Of a stretch of 64,000 bases of DNA, positions 47,501 to 60,023 are shown one piece after another. The position numbers and the translations under genes were made by a program. Origin of the DNA: Quercus robur (taxonomy: Eukaryota; Streptophyta; Magnoliopsida; Fagales; Fagaceae); NCBI RefSeq assembly GCF_932294415.1, contig NC_065545.1, positions 18,170,857-18,234,856 of the forward strand. Direction: 5' to 3'. How positions within the stretch are numbered: position 1 is the stretch's first letter; each line of letters starts with the position of its first letter. Below the pieces are notes generated by a model. The model had not been told where the DNA came from, did not search any database, and was given only the letters and a program-made list of their open reading frames with translations.

Positions 47501-48238
47501 GAAAGATCGAACAAATTGGAACACAGCGGAACTTTGAAGACTACTAGGGACCCCAGCAAAATTTGATCAACATCAAAAATATGCCATAAGAGGTAAAACC
47601 TTCCTTCGAAACTTAAAAAAGAGAGGTTCTTTCCCAGCAAGTCTAAAAAATGAAAACCTGCAAGTTGGGGTTGCACTAGAAAAAGAGAGCTTGGACCACG
47701 AACTGCATATAAAAATACAACCTTTACCCACCATACATTGGTTCTACACTTTTAGACAATGGATATGGTGCATTATAATTCAAACAATAAACAGAAGATT
47801 GATAGTAACCAAGAAAATGGCACTCAACTGGTAAACCTCTAAAAGGTTGAAAGAATGATAATTAAATTCAACATTACAAGTACAATTACAGAAATGTATT
47901 AGAACATGAAATCTTATTCCTTCAGTAGGTAACACCGACACAACTGAGTCCAAAAGATAATAATTCCTGATGAAAACAAGGAAATATGAATGCATAAACA
48001 TGCAGAAGTCTGCAAATAGTATACATGCTTCCTGCCGAATAAAATTACAACTCTTTTTGATACACATACAACAACAAGAGTTTTAACTCCTCTTATTAAT
48101 CACTAATTGGTATCCCATAGCTCAGCCAAGTGTAAAATGAGTGGCAATCGAGCTCTTGATCCACTGTATACCCTTCCCAACCTTGCTCCCACTCCAATCA
48201 GGGCTGCAATTATATTAAACTACATAAAAGTAAATGCG
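44538..48238. other. Intergenic between the small ORF and TIR1
   Basis: AT-rich with a short GA run at 47447-47460 and a CT run at 46339-46362. ORFs near 45137-45446 and 47437-47676 have no recognisable domain. The right end may include TIR1 3' untranslated sequence. Confidence 0.45.
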
Positions 48239-48255
48239 AAAAAATTTAGTACCAA

Positions 48256-48463
48256 CCCAAGGGGTTGGCCGAGTTGGTTGGGCTCTTGGTCTCAAAGTGC
48301 TTGTACTGGGCTCGACTAGGTGTGCTCCCTAGTTCGAGTCCTGCTACCTGCCCTTTGAAAAGAATTTCCCGGGCCAGTGCTTTACCCCTACGTGGACCCA
48401 CCCAGCACGAACAATGATTAGTCTTTGGTTGAAAGCCTTAAGAAAACAATGTGAGAAACCAAA
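48256..48463 (+). mobile_element. tRNA-derived SINE just downstream of TIR1
   Basis: About 208 bp with A-box-like GGCCGAGTTGGTTGG and B-box-like AGTTCGAGTCC, ending in an A-run. An exact 17-bp target duplication AAAAAATTTAGTACCAA flanks it (48239-48255 and 48464-48480). It lies 100 bp beyond the TIR1 stop codon in antisense orientation to TIR1, probably within its 3' untranslated region. Confidence 0.88.
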
Positions 48464-48563
48464 AAAAAATTTAGTACCAATGTACCATATAGACCATATA
48501 CCTGCTATACCCATGCACACACCTGGGGTTTGATTTAAGGGGCATAACACATGGGGATAGCAG

Positions 48564-51422
48564 TCAGGAAAGCCCCAATGCAGAATCTTTATCCTTTGTC
48601 CAAACAAAACCAGGCATGTCAAACCTTGGTCCAGAGACAGTCCTATATATGTAGAGCTTCTCAACTGGACAGCTTTCTGGTCTTGAATCTGGGGGGCCCC
48701 TCTCGTCAATAACCTCAACATTAAGCATCGGCATCTTCTGACCTAGCAGCTTACATGCTCCGAAACTCACAGAGCAAGAAGACATCCAAAGGGATCGCAT
48801 TGTCTCCAGCTTTGCAGCATTGGCCAAAAGAGCCTTGTCACCAAAGGGGCAGTCCCTAATCTCAAGTTTTCTAAGGTTTTCACAACCAGAGAGTACATGA
48901 TGGAGCCCCAGATCACTATCTCCAGCAAAAGCCACAGACAGCATCTCTAATTTTTTGCCATAAGTCCCAATGTACTTAAACACTCGATCAGTAAGAAGAC
49001 CAGAAAGGGAAAGCCGCCTTAGATCCTTGCAGTGCTCAACAATGGCTCCAAATCCCACATCAAGTGGTTCAAGGGTAAGGTAATCAGGAGTCCGTGGCTC
49101 AATAATACAAAGACGAAACCTTGTCATGTTAGGTCGATTCCTGGCAATGGTCCTTAAGGCCTCATTAGACATTTGACGGCAGAAGTACAGAACTGAATGC
49201 AGCTTTGGGCAGCCTTCAGAAACAGAGACAAGTCCCTGTTCTGTCAACAATACATTTGGTTCTGCACCAAATGGCTCTGACGGAAATACCCTCAATTCTC
49301 GCAGATCCTTGCAAGATGCTGCAAGTTCTTCTAGGCCCAAGTCTTCAATGTAATCCAGCACCTGTAGTCATGTTCTCAGTCAATACAGGAACAAATAAGC
49401 AACAGGAACATGTTTGTGTCCAACACTAGGACCATAAAACAAGTAAATTTTGAAAAACATCATATATAAAACCAGACATACCCATAATTTCTGCAAATTC
49501 TGACATTGGCTAGCTAGCTTGATAAGATCAGAACTTTGGATAGTGGCTGCATAGCTCAAGTTCAACGACGTTAACCTAGGACAGATAGGATAAACAACTG
49601 GAAGATAACCCGGGGCTACATCCCAAAAACCAGACAGGCTCTTAAGTTCTTTGCACCCAGAGAATGCCCCCAATAGGTTCGAGAAAACATCCGGTGGTGA
49701 GAAAACATCTGGTCGCAAGTCAGACGCTTCCCCAGTGCCTAACTCAACCAACTGAGGTGCCCGACGAAGTAGGATTGCAAGCCTGTCAAAGGGCACGGCA
49801 CGATTGAGCCGAAGAGTCCTCAGGTTGGGGCACCTACCCACCAGGCATTCCAAGGCTGTGAAGCTCACCTCAGAGTTCAAACAGGCAATGTTAAGGGACA
49901 CCAGTGAGGTGTAGTTATCAGGAAAACGGCTGAGCCAATGTCCACTAGACTGATTCAAGTCCTCCACTTCACTCTCCCTCAAGTCCAGCTCTCTCAAATT
50001 CCTTTAATGCATCAATAAATACAAAAAAATTACAAACACTTCTACTAATATTACCACATCAAGCAATTGAGCATAACCAACCCATATTTTACAAAACTCT
50101 TAACTATCTACAAATATAAACAAGTTCGTAATTTGTCCCCTTATATATCATCCACAATGACAAAGATCATTTTTTTATTTCTGGGTAAGTAGCATTGAAA
50201 CACATTACAACACAAAAGCAAATCATTTATTGTTTTCCAATCTAAGAACCCAGATTCCCAGAACCCCAAAACAGAAAATTAAAAAAATTATTAAAAAAAA
50301 AAAAACAAACATTGTTCACATTGTTACATATATCTTACAAAACTCTTAACTGTCCACAAACATAAACAAGCTTGTAACTTGGTCCCCTTATATATCATCC
50401 ACAATGACAAAGATCGCTTTTTTTTTTTTTTTTGGGTAAGTATCAATGAAACACATTACAACCCAGAAGCAAATCATTTATTGTTTTCTAATCTAAGAAC
50501 CCAGATTCCCAGAACCCCAAAACAAAACAAAAAATCAAACTATTATTCCCTAAAAGCAAACAAACACAATCAGAAACTAGTACAAACAGAATCTTCCTTA
50601 AATCAACATTTTAACTCAAACAACAAGATTCATTCATTTGACCACCAATTATTTAAAGTAAGAAGAAGAAAAAAAAGTGAACAACCCCACCTCACCCCAG
50701 GAAAAATAAAATAGAACCCAAGTAATCTTGACTAGATTTTCCACATTAACCAGTGCCCTCCCAGATCTACAATACAGAAAAAAAAAGTAAATAAAGCAAA
50801 GTAACACTAACTATAACTGACAACCAAAACACATTTTTACTAAAAAGAAAAAACAACAATGCAACAAAACCCAAGTTTAGTCTTCAACATTTTCAACTAA
50901 AAACCAGATCTTGAACACAAAAAGTTTGAATCTTTCAATTTGGGTTAAGCTAAACCTGCAATCAGCAGCAATGGCAGCAAGTCCTTTAGTCGAAAAACCT
51001 TCACAAGAAGAAAGCACAAGAACCTTAAAGTTCTTGAACGACTTAGAAATGAGTTTCAAGGTGTCGTCCGAGATGACCATGCGCTTCAACCGAATCTCTT
51101 CGAGCCCAGGATAAGCCTTGGAAGCCGCCTCGATCCACGGGTCCACGTAGGCGCCCCAACCTTCGGGTACGAGGTTGAAATCAGCGAAGTGTGGCTTACC
51201 TTTGAGCTCCAAACACCTCACGTCCGGGAACCGTTTGATCAAGATCACGGGGCTGACAGCGTAGCAGTTGCCCACGAACACTCTCCTCCGGCTCCAACGT
51301 TCGATCTCGTACCACGATTGACACACGGTCGAGATCGCGTTCCTGTCTCTGTCTCTCTCTATGAATGAGAACACGTGTTCCAACACTTCTTCAGGGAACG
51401 AACTACCCATCATCATCTTCAT
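48564..51422 (-). CDS. TIR1: TIR1/AFB auxin-receptor F-box protein (TIR1 type)
   Basis: Three exons on the minus strand: 51422-50956, 50001-49482, 49361-48564, GT..AG introns with correct phase; 594 residues, the usual length. The N-terminal F-box ([19 protein letters not shown]) binds the SCF adaptor SKP1; leucine-rich repeats follow to the end. R412 ([10 protein letters not shown]) and S447 (RRLSLSGLL) correspond to the auxin-pocket residues R403 and S438 of Arabidopsis TIR1. The protein is a nuclear co-receptor that binds auxin with Aux/IAA proteins and marks them for degradation. The sequence is closer to TIR1/AFB1 than to AFB2/3. The start could be any of several Met codons (51422, 51416, 51413 or 51410). 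Exon 3 holds a miR393 site. Intact. Intron 1 contains an internal duplication. Confidence 0.95.
48785..48806 (-). promoter_or_regulatory. miR393 target site in TIR1 exon 3
   Basis: On the plus strand the bases TCCAAAGGGATCGCATTG equal the first 18 nucleotides of miR393, so the TIR1 mRNA (minus strand) is perfectly complementary over miRNA positions 1-18; only positions 19-21 mismatch. It encodes the conserved TMRSLWMSS stretch. miR393 control of TIR1/AFB genes is established; cleavage would fall opposite miRNA positions 10-11. Confidence 0.92.
50081..50530. repeat. Tandem duplication in TIR1 intron 1
   Basis: Segment 50081-50278 recurs at 50327-50530, sharing 'ccccttatatatcatccaca', 'atgacaaagatc' and 'agaacccagattcccagaac'. 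About 200 bp each, moderately diverged, with an A-rich spacer. Confidence 0.88.
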
Positions 51423-51587
51423 GTAAAAAATTAAAATTAAAAAAATAAACACAACACAACACAAACACAAACACATTTTTTTTTTTTTTTTTTTGGTTTT
51501 CAAAGCTCAGAGAGAGAGAGTTTCCAAAGTGACACACACACAAAGTGAGGCAAAGCTATACTGTTAGATCTGAGAGTGCATTTCACA

Positions 51588-51593
<6 letters not shown>

Positions 51594-51623
<30 letters not shown>
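51594..51623 (-). repeat. (CT)n tract in the TIR1 leader region
   Basis: About 15 GA units (CT on the TIR1 strand) lie about 170 bp upstream of the start codon, probably in the 5' untranslated region or core promoter. Confidence 0.75.
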
Positions 51624-51628
<5 letters not shown>

Positions 51629-52526
51629 ATAAGGATTATTTGTTTGTGTTGTGTTGTGTTGTGTTGTGCTGTGTATGGGGGTCGAGGTTAGAATATAACC
51701 AGGGTTAAAGAAATGAGGGTGCGATGGAGGGTTGCAATTGTGACACGTGTAGGGTTGGATTTTTATGTTATCCATTTTGGTGACGAACGTGAGCCGCATG
51801 AAAAAATAAAAAGAGAGAGAGAGAGAGATGTACGTAAAGAGTGTTGAGTGTTGAGAATGAATTTGGGTTTAAGTTTAGTTGGGGTATCACCTTAAACAAG
51901 TCGGTCCGAACTGAGTATTAAACTTAGACATAAAACAAGTATCACTTTCACTTTAAGTCGAGCTGAGAACTAAACTCTCGAATGCAAAATAAATTTGAGA
52001 TTATTAGTGAGAATGGGAAAACTTTGTAAAGTGTTATGATGTGTAGCGTAATGGGGGTGGATGAAAGGGAATCTCATGATTCGGATTGCACGGCTGGATC
52101 TGAGGCCGAGGATATTGCGGGGACCACTAAATTTTGGAGACAAATTATATAAAACAAGAAAATTTAAATTCTAAAAAAAAAAAAAAGAGAGAGAGAGAAG
52201 AAATTTATTAAAAACAAAAAAAAAAAAAAAAAAGGAAAAACAGAAGGGGAGGTTAAAAATAATGAGGAATGATATGATGTGAAGTGTGTTATGATGACAT
52301 CATGGGGCGTCCAATCATACGTGACTATTTTGATCTATCATTCAGTCTCTATAGAATAGAGAGGAATAGATAGATAGATAGATATAGATGGGTACTCTTA
52401 CCCATAATATGATTTTGTACCGGGTAACATCACCATTTGTGCATTTCCGACGGGCCATGCATGGTTGGTATAAAGAGTGATGTTAAAGTGTGATTAGTGG
52501 CGAGTTGACATAATTTTGGCATAATT
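51624..52526. other. TIR1 upstream region
   Basis: Promoter side of TIR1. Further GA runs at 51813-51828 and 52186-52198, A-runs at 52175-52185 and 52217-52233. No TATA box could be assigned with confidence. Confidence 0.5.
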
Positions 52527-52527
52527 A

Positions 52528-52686
52528 GGGACACATAATTTGACATAATTTTGTACCATAACTTGTTACGTAGCGAGTTATAATTAGTTAAAGTGTGATA
52601 ATGAGACATGTGAGAACACATCTTTATCAATCACAACTCACCATATAGCGAGTTGTAGCATAAAATTGTATCAAATTATGTATCCC
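52528..52686. mobile_element. Stowaway-like MITE
   Basis: A 159-bp element with terminal inverted repeats GGGACACATAATTTGACA and GGGATACATAATTTGATA, flanked by TA on both sides (52526-52527, 52687-52688), as for Tc1/mariner-type MITEs. Inner words such as 'agcgagtt' also pair. Confidence 0.6.
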
Positions 52687-52688
52687 TA

Positions 52689-54670
52689 GTCTTACTCTTT
52701 GTATAATTGCCCTTATAATGTATCATCTACTTTTTTTTTTAATGATCTAATTAAGCTTTACTCAATTATAGAATTGTTTGTTCAAAAAACAAAATTATAT
52801 AATTGTTGTTCTGACAAATTATTATTAGAGCATTCGCAAAGTGGATGCAAAATACAAAATGTGCAAAAATTTGCAAAATATAGCATAAAATAGACTGCAT
52901 CAGTGCTTATATAGTGTACAATATAAAAAATTGTTAGTGTTCTCTTTGAAAACTAGTTATGTTTGCCATAATAAAAGAATGGCATGCAATGTTAATTGGT
53001 ACTGTAAGTGTTCGTTAAAAAATTGTTTCAGTTAAATCTTTGTGTTTTATGTTAAATTTTTTATTAGTTTTATAGAGTATAGAGTATAGAGCCAATAAAT
53101 CTTACTTTTTGAGATTCATGTCACTTTAATAATATTTTCAACCTCTCATTAATTCACGCTAATTTTTTTATTAGCTTAAGCCTACAATAATTAATTTTTA
53201 ATGAGCACTTTATGGTGCCCATTAATATTTCACATAAAAGAAAAATATCAATATTACTTTTTTAAAACACTCCTGCATAAAACTCGTATAATTTTTGGGT
53301 TTCTAAGTTTCATCACTTTATTGCAATCTCATTTATTAATTCAAATGGGCTACGATTGTGTTTTAGAGGAGGGTTGATAAACCAAATATCTATCTTAAAC
53401 TTTTTGTTTTCTAGTTTTGTAAAGTTTATATTTGAAATTGGTGTATTATTGTTTTCATAATAAAAAAGTATTAATTTTAAGTATAAATGATTCGGTCTTA
53501 CTTCACTTCTTTTAAGTATAACTCTGCATTTGCTCACATTTAGTGAATAAGTAAATCAACAAATAAGTAGATTCAAATGCACACAATTTTAAGCTAGTTT
53601 TATTTTTGATTAATTAATGTAGATATATAAACTAGTTTTCTGATCATTCAAAAACCTATTGTGTGATATATAAATTATGCACTGTGCCACAAATTTAATT
53701 CAATAATCTTTTTTTTTTAACTAAATAGATTATTCTTCTCCAAAAAAAAAAAAAAGAGGAGATTATGATAACAAGATCTTGGCATGATTAATTGATGGCT
53801 AGTGTTTATTTTTAATTTTTCACAAGTACCTGAGAAAGAAAATGAAAAATCATAGTGCAAGGAAAGAATAAATCATGATTTCGTTATGGAAGCCTTATCA
53901 TTAAGAAAAAGTTAAAAATGAAAAGCTTGTTAACCCAAATGAATGGTCATAATAATGAAGCTCAGAAAATTGATTAAAGTACACAAAAACAACTGCACGT
54001 AGCATCTTAATCAAGACCTTTTATACAGTGTACGGATAGAAGAAGGTAATGCAGCAGAGATTTTGTTTTTTTACACGTACACCCAAAAAAAGAAGGGCCA
54101 AAAATAAATAAAAAATAAAAACCCTAAAGTGAATAGTAACTTCCTTTTGATTCTTTACCACATAGTTTGTTTTTTTTTTTTTTTTTGATTGGTACCACAT
54201 AGTTTCTAAAAAAAAAAAAAAAGATTCTTTCCACATATGGTAAAAATCTAAAAAAACAAAATTATTGGACCCCAATGATGTGAAAATGTCGAATTTAGCC
54301 TCTGTTGAATTATTAGTTTCACATAAATTGGGGGGGTACTCCTGTCAGTCTGTGAAAAGGACATAGTATTATGGGGTCGTATTGGTTCAGCATGGAGTTT
54401 CTGGACCTGTCATTTTTTGTGCCTTAAAAAAAAATCAACGGTCTTCTTTACCTTTTAAGAGAAACCATCTAGACCGTTGGTCCCGTTTTGTTGTTTTTTG
54501 CTCAACGTTGTTGTTGTCTCTTAGCAAAGCATTGGTTTAGCAAAGCGAAAAGTGTTTCAAAAAATATTGTCCAATTTTATCTCAGAAATTTAGGAGTATT
54601 ATTATTAATAAAGAGAAAATTTAACTTATAGTTTAGAAGCATTAGTTTAGAGAACATTTTTTAAAACCTT
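52689..54670. other. Intergenic, very AT-rich
   Basis: No coding region or recognised element. T- and A-runs at 54171-54186 and 54209-54222. Confidence 0.5.
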
Positions 54671-54823
54671 TTTTTTTTTTTAAAGAGTTTCAACCACGCT
54701 CTTGATGATTGTTTTTTATCATCAAATCAAAACACCAATTGATTTTTGGTGTAAGTGGAGATTGAATCTCAGATTTCTTATTCAACGATAAAAGACTTTA
54801 CTAATTGAGATAAATGCAACCCA
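54671..54823 (-). mobile_element. tRNA-derived SINE
   Basis: On the minus strand it reads ATCTCAATTAGTAAAGTC (A-box-like), GAGATTCAATCTCCACTTAC (B-box-like), then 'caccaaaaatcaattggtgt' and 'gatgataaaaaacaatcatc', ending in an A-run. This layout fits a widespread plant SINE family. Target repeats are not clear. Confidence 0.7.
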
Positions 54824-55393
54824 CTTTTAGAAACTTTTTATAAGAAAAGAAAAAAGTAATTAATATTTTTACAATTTTTTATATTTCTCATAAAAGTAAT
54901 ATAAAAAATTTCCTAAAATTGTTAATTAACAAATGCTCTAATTAAGGGCACCTGTTAACACTACTCTTATTATAAATAAATAAATCAGTTTCTTTAAATT
55001 TCAATTAGAATATTTTATTAGCTAGCTGAGTTGGCTTGCACGTAAAGTCGATTTTTAATTGGTGAGAAATCGTGATTAAGATTAATAAAAAAAGGGGTTC
55101 TGATTAATTAATTAAAAATGAATGGGATTTAATTATTAAGCCCACGCTTGGTTCTCCGGGAATCTCTCTTCCCCCTCGAGTGGAATGGCTTGGACTTTGC
55201 TGTATATTTTGTAGTGATGCCACTCACTTGCTAACACTTTGAAAAATGTTTTTTGGAAACCGATTTCTAGGAGATATAAGCAAAGAAAAAATTAATTAAA
55301 AAAAAGAATGAGAAATAAGCATACCATTTGCCTTGATTGATGCCTTGGTACCATTTGATTAATCAAATTTTTATGACTTCGGGATAAACTTAA

Positions 55394-55425
<32 letters not shown>

Positions 55426-56177
55426 CAATTTTTTTAAAAGAATAGTACTATTACATATGCTTTGGTATTCTATGTTAATCACCTACACGTGAAGCAGCAA
55501 AACCAATGTCGAGGAATTGAAAAAATGAAAATGCGAAAAAAAGAAGAAGAAGAAAACTCTCTCATACGTGACAGCGGAGCGAAATGCATGCCGGTACACA
55601 TGCTATTTACTCATGGCAAAGTTTTTTTTGTTCATCGATTTGTGTTGAAATTGTGTTTGAAGCACAAAAGTCTTTATAGTATTACTATAAACCACACAAA
55701 GCCCGTAACTAATAAGATGGGAGTTTGAGTGGGATCCAAGTAGAGTTCGAGCTATATGAAAAAAAAAATATATATATATATACATATATATTTAGTTTTA
55801 CGTTTACGTGAAATATATATTTAATTTTCTATTTGGTTTGACGTTTTAAGAGATTAAAATGGCGTATTTAAAATTAAAATCTTTGTTTTATAATCACAAC
55901 TCTTCATAACTTTTTTACAAATGTCCATTTTAAATTCAAAACACAATTTTTCAACTTTTTATACAAAAGAATCTTATATACTTTTAAATGTGTTAATTTA
56001 AAGCATACAATTTCATTCATTAGACATTAAAACCTCTATTATTCTCCATTATATGTAACAATAATGGAGCAAATGTTAGCACCATAATACACCTAAAAAA
56101 CCTACACCATTTTATCACTTGCCAACTCTACGCCAAAGCATTTAATTCCTCGTACATTATTAAATTTGTTATTAATT

Positions 56178-56244
<67 letters not shown>

Positions 56245-57174
56245 AATTCAAAAGAAACCATTACATGGGCTCTCTCGATCTATAGCTATGTTTCTTCTGA
56301 ATTTCCTTCTTATTCGTACCTTTAACACTTATGAAAGTATTTTCTCCACCAAAAAAAAAAAAAAAAAACACAAACACTTATGAAGGTACCTTAAATTTTT
56401 ATTATTTTGGGTACGTAAAGATGCTAGAATTTATGTTGTTTATGCTCAAGCTAGCATATTTAACACATCTCATAAATAGTATCACATGCATGCACAAGAG
56501 TTTCTTCCTCATATGAGAGTCAGAGATAGAGAGATAGATGAAGGGCAGGGAATAAATAGGATGCTAGATGAAAACGTGTATACCATATTGTATATGCTAG
56601 AATAAATATGAAAAAAAAAATGTATAAAATCATAATAAGAGAACACGAGAATTATGTGATTCAGCATTGTTGGCCTACATAAAAATTAAAAAAAAAAAAA
56701 TCTTGAAGACTACATTTTTAGTAGAAGTGAATTTAAATGACTAATATATCTAATATATTTTGAACACTTTTGATTTTCCTTCTTATTCGTGCCTTTAAAA
56801 CTTATGAAGGTACCTTAAATTTGTATTAATTTGGGTACGTAAATGTACTAGAATTTATGATGTTTATGCCCAATAGTAATGAGTAGATTCTAGCTTTCAC
56901 AATTTAACACCCCAAAACAATAACATTGATCATCAGTACTCCTTGTACGTAGTACAACATCGATGCGCAACATTTATTCCTCATTTGAGAGAGAGAGAGA
57001 GAGAGAGAGAGATATGCAAGGACATACATACTGATTCACTCATGGTTTGTTTTAGTTTCTACTGAGTTTCATTCATATTTGAGTTTGTACTTTGTACAAT
57101 CTATGGAAGTAATTAATAAAACAATGTTACTTTAGGTGTGTATAGGCTCTAGCATTTGCTACTTATTAATGGAG
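54824..57174. other. Intergenic with microsatellites
   Basis: No supported gene. Contains a T-run at 55400-55425, a (TA)n run near 55769-55790 and the long (AG)n tract listed separately. A stretch at 56296-56440 resembles 56775-56870 ('cttattcgt.cctttaa.acttatgaagg'), a weak dispersed repeat. Confidence 0.5.
56179..56242. repeat. (AG)32 microsatellite
   Basis: An uninterrupted AG tract of 64 bp, the longest simple repeat of this type in the window; likely length-variable. Confidence 0.95.
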
Positions 57175-58254
57175 TGTGAGGATTTCAGTGCTGGTTGGGT
57201 TTGGAAAGCAAATACCCTCCCTAGAATTAAAACTTTTTTGTAGATGTGTGCCCATAATAGTATTGGGGTTAGGAGTTGTCTTATGAAGAGAGGGGTTTGT
57301 GTAGAAGAGTTGTGCCCCATTTGTCAAGAAGCTCCGGAATCAGTTTTGCATGCCCTTCGTGACTGTGCTTAGGTTAAGCTGGTGTGGGCAAAGCTGGGTA
57401 TTACTGAAGCTAATCGGGTTTTTTGGGATAGTGGGCTGCTGGACTGGTTGCATTGGAATGGTAATCATATGGACACGGGGGCTGCTACAAGTGTATCCAT
57501 GAGGTTGCCGTGGAAAATTAGATTCCCTTTGCTGTTTGGAACATCTGGAAAACCAGAAATAATTTTGTTTTTCAAAGGAAGAGGCTGAACCCTCAATTGG
57601 ATTCGCTTATTATTAACCAAGTCATTGAATTCTTGCACTGCATTGCCTCTCCTAGAGTACCGGTCCAAAGAGTTGTTCAGAGAATTCGATGGGAAAAGCC
57701 TCCGGTTGGGTGGATGAAGCTTAATACGGACGACTCGGTGTGTGGCAATCCGAGTGTGGCTGGATGTGGGGGAGTGATAAGGAATGATCGTGGGCTTTGG
57801 ATTAGGGGTTTCTCCAGACGTATAGGAGTCACAAACAGCTTTATAGCTGAGCTATGGGGTCTAAAGGAGGGCCTTATGTTATGCTGTAATCTCAACATAG
57901 ACTCTGTCATCGTTGAACTGGATGCAAGGGCTATTGTGGATGCTATTAGTAATGATCAATATGTAAACAATGTAATATCCCCTGTTTTGGACAACTGCAG
58001 GTGTTTGATCTCTTGTTTCCACCGGATTCTTTTCAAGCACTGCTACCGGGAAGCAAACCGGTGTGCAAACAGTTTAGCTAGGTTGAGTATTAGCCAAGAA
58101 GCTGAAATTGCTTTCTATGAGAGCTCGCCTGTGAGCACTCTTAAGGCTTATGAGGATGATTGTAAGGGTTTTTACCTGTCCAGGTTGTGTCCTGTTTCTT
58201 TTGTGCTTTCTTAGTTTTTAATAAAATCGCCTTTTACCAAAAAAAAAAAAAAAA
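57175..58254 (+). mobile_element. 5'-truncated L1 LINE, 3' end with poly(A)
   Basis: Reads into the zinc-binding tail of the reverse transcriptase (CPICQEAPESVLHALRDC near 57315-57368) and then the RNase H domain 57700-58100 (GWMKLNTDDSVCGNP, GGVIRNDRGLWIRGF, FIAELWGLKEGL, EANRCANSLARLS). The ORF ends at 58214, followed by 'aataaaatcgccttttacc' and a 16-base A-tail (58239-58254). Two stops and a frameshift lie before the RNase H. The 5' end is truncated, as is usual. Target repeats were not found. Confidence 0.88.
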
Positions 58255-58847
58255 GAATTGTCATATGGAGTATTTATATTGTTGTATGGATAAAAGGAAA
58301 TAATTCAATTTTTTGAATGTGTAAGACTTTTTTCTTTTAGACTTTAACCTTTTTAATTTTGCATTTCTAAGTAGGGTGTAATAAAAAAAAAAAAAAAAAT
58401 TTAAATGTTTGATGCTTTGTTATATCAAACTTGTCAGTGCTATAAAATCCACGCAAGTCAACTTTACCATAATACATTATCGTTTCAAAAGAAAAATCAA
58501 GTGGAATCTTTTGCATAATTAGTAGATTAACGAAATTCTATGCATCAATAGCTCAACAAACACAAGTAAAAACTCACCCCCAAAAAACAAAAAATCAATT
58601 CCAATTGATAAGAACACACAAGGATTGATTTTGATATATGAAAAAGCTTTATAGAGTAGCATTGTATACTGCAATTGATGGAAACTTTAGAAAACAAAAA
58701 AAAAAAATGGGAAAGAAACGAAAAAAATCACATCAATCTTTTCCTTTTTTTTTTTGGGAGGAGAGGAGGGCAAAATCTTTTCTAAACGTCATTTTCTGGG
58801 GAGTAGAAAGTCGAAAACTTTTTTTTTTTTTATGAAAGAAAGTCGAA

Positions 58848-58889
<42 letters not shown>

Positions 58890-59497
58890 TAGCATTCACT
58901 CTTTTCCTTGTATATTCTTATTCCCCGTGGACCCTAATCTTTTGAGCTTATAGATTAAAAAAGTGGGGACAAAGTGTTAAGCACAGATAACGCGTCTGAA
59001 TCATTATTTACTACTATCTTTTCTTCTTCTCTTTTTTGAGAATCTACTGCCTATCATATAGGTCATAAAAAGTAAAATCTATTTTGTCTATGTTTTCCTT
59101 TCCTTTAAAAAATTAAAGTTAAAATAAAACACAAAGTGTGTATGAATATGAATATAACTTCCTCTCCATTCAGCCCAAAAAAAAAATTTCCTCTCTCTTC
59201 CTCCTTTTTCTATTAAATATTATCATTAGTTCCTTTTTCTATTAAATATTATCATTAGTTTGAGATAGCTTACTTTTATTAGTTTTTTTTGTTTAAAAAT
59301 TAAAAAATAATCCAGATAAAAATCTAGTTGTACCTTTTTTCTTTTTTTCTTTTTTTGAGAGACAAATCTAGTTGTGCCTAAAAGGCTAAAACATGATATT
59401 AAAAAACTATATATAAGCTTGCGATGAAAACAAGCTGATTCTTAAATTTATTCAAACATACACGGAGAACATTAATGTACTTACATAAATAGGGAAA

Positions 59498-59538
<41 letters not shown>

Positions 59539-59980
59539 CCCTCATAGATGGAGTACTTAATTACCACATGACAACAACCAAAAAAAAAAAAAAAAAGTTG
59601 ATGGTGGAAAAGTCCAAAATAAAAGATTTCCAGACATATTACTATTACTAAACTCAGTATGTTTTGATAATTTCATAAAGAAAAAGGCAAAAATAGCACA
59701 GATTTAATTGCAAATAAAAGCACACAAATGTCACTATTATCAGGAGCACCTGAAAGTGTACATTAATTAATCCTTTTTTTTTAAGCAAGTCATAAGTCAT
59801 GAATAAGCCCCATGACTCTGTATATATAGTACCACTGCACATCATCAATTGATACAAACAAAATCATAGAAATTAGCATCACGTGACAGAAAGCTAAGTT
59901 CGATTATGTTAATGTTTCAAAAAATGACTTTTTATTAGTGGAAGAGTCTCAATCTTATAATTAATTAAAGCTTAATTAAG

Positions 59981-60023
<43 letters not shown>

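Noticed and set aside
48256-48463. tRNA gene
   Set aside because: A- and B-box-like words are present, but there is no cloverleaf, and the A-tail and 17-bp target repeat mark a SINE.
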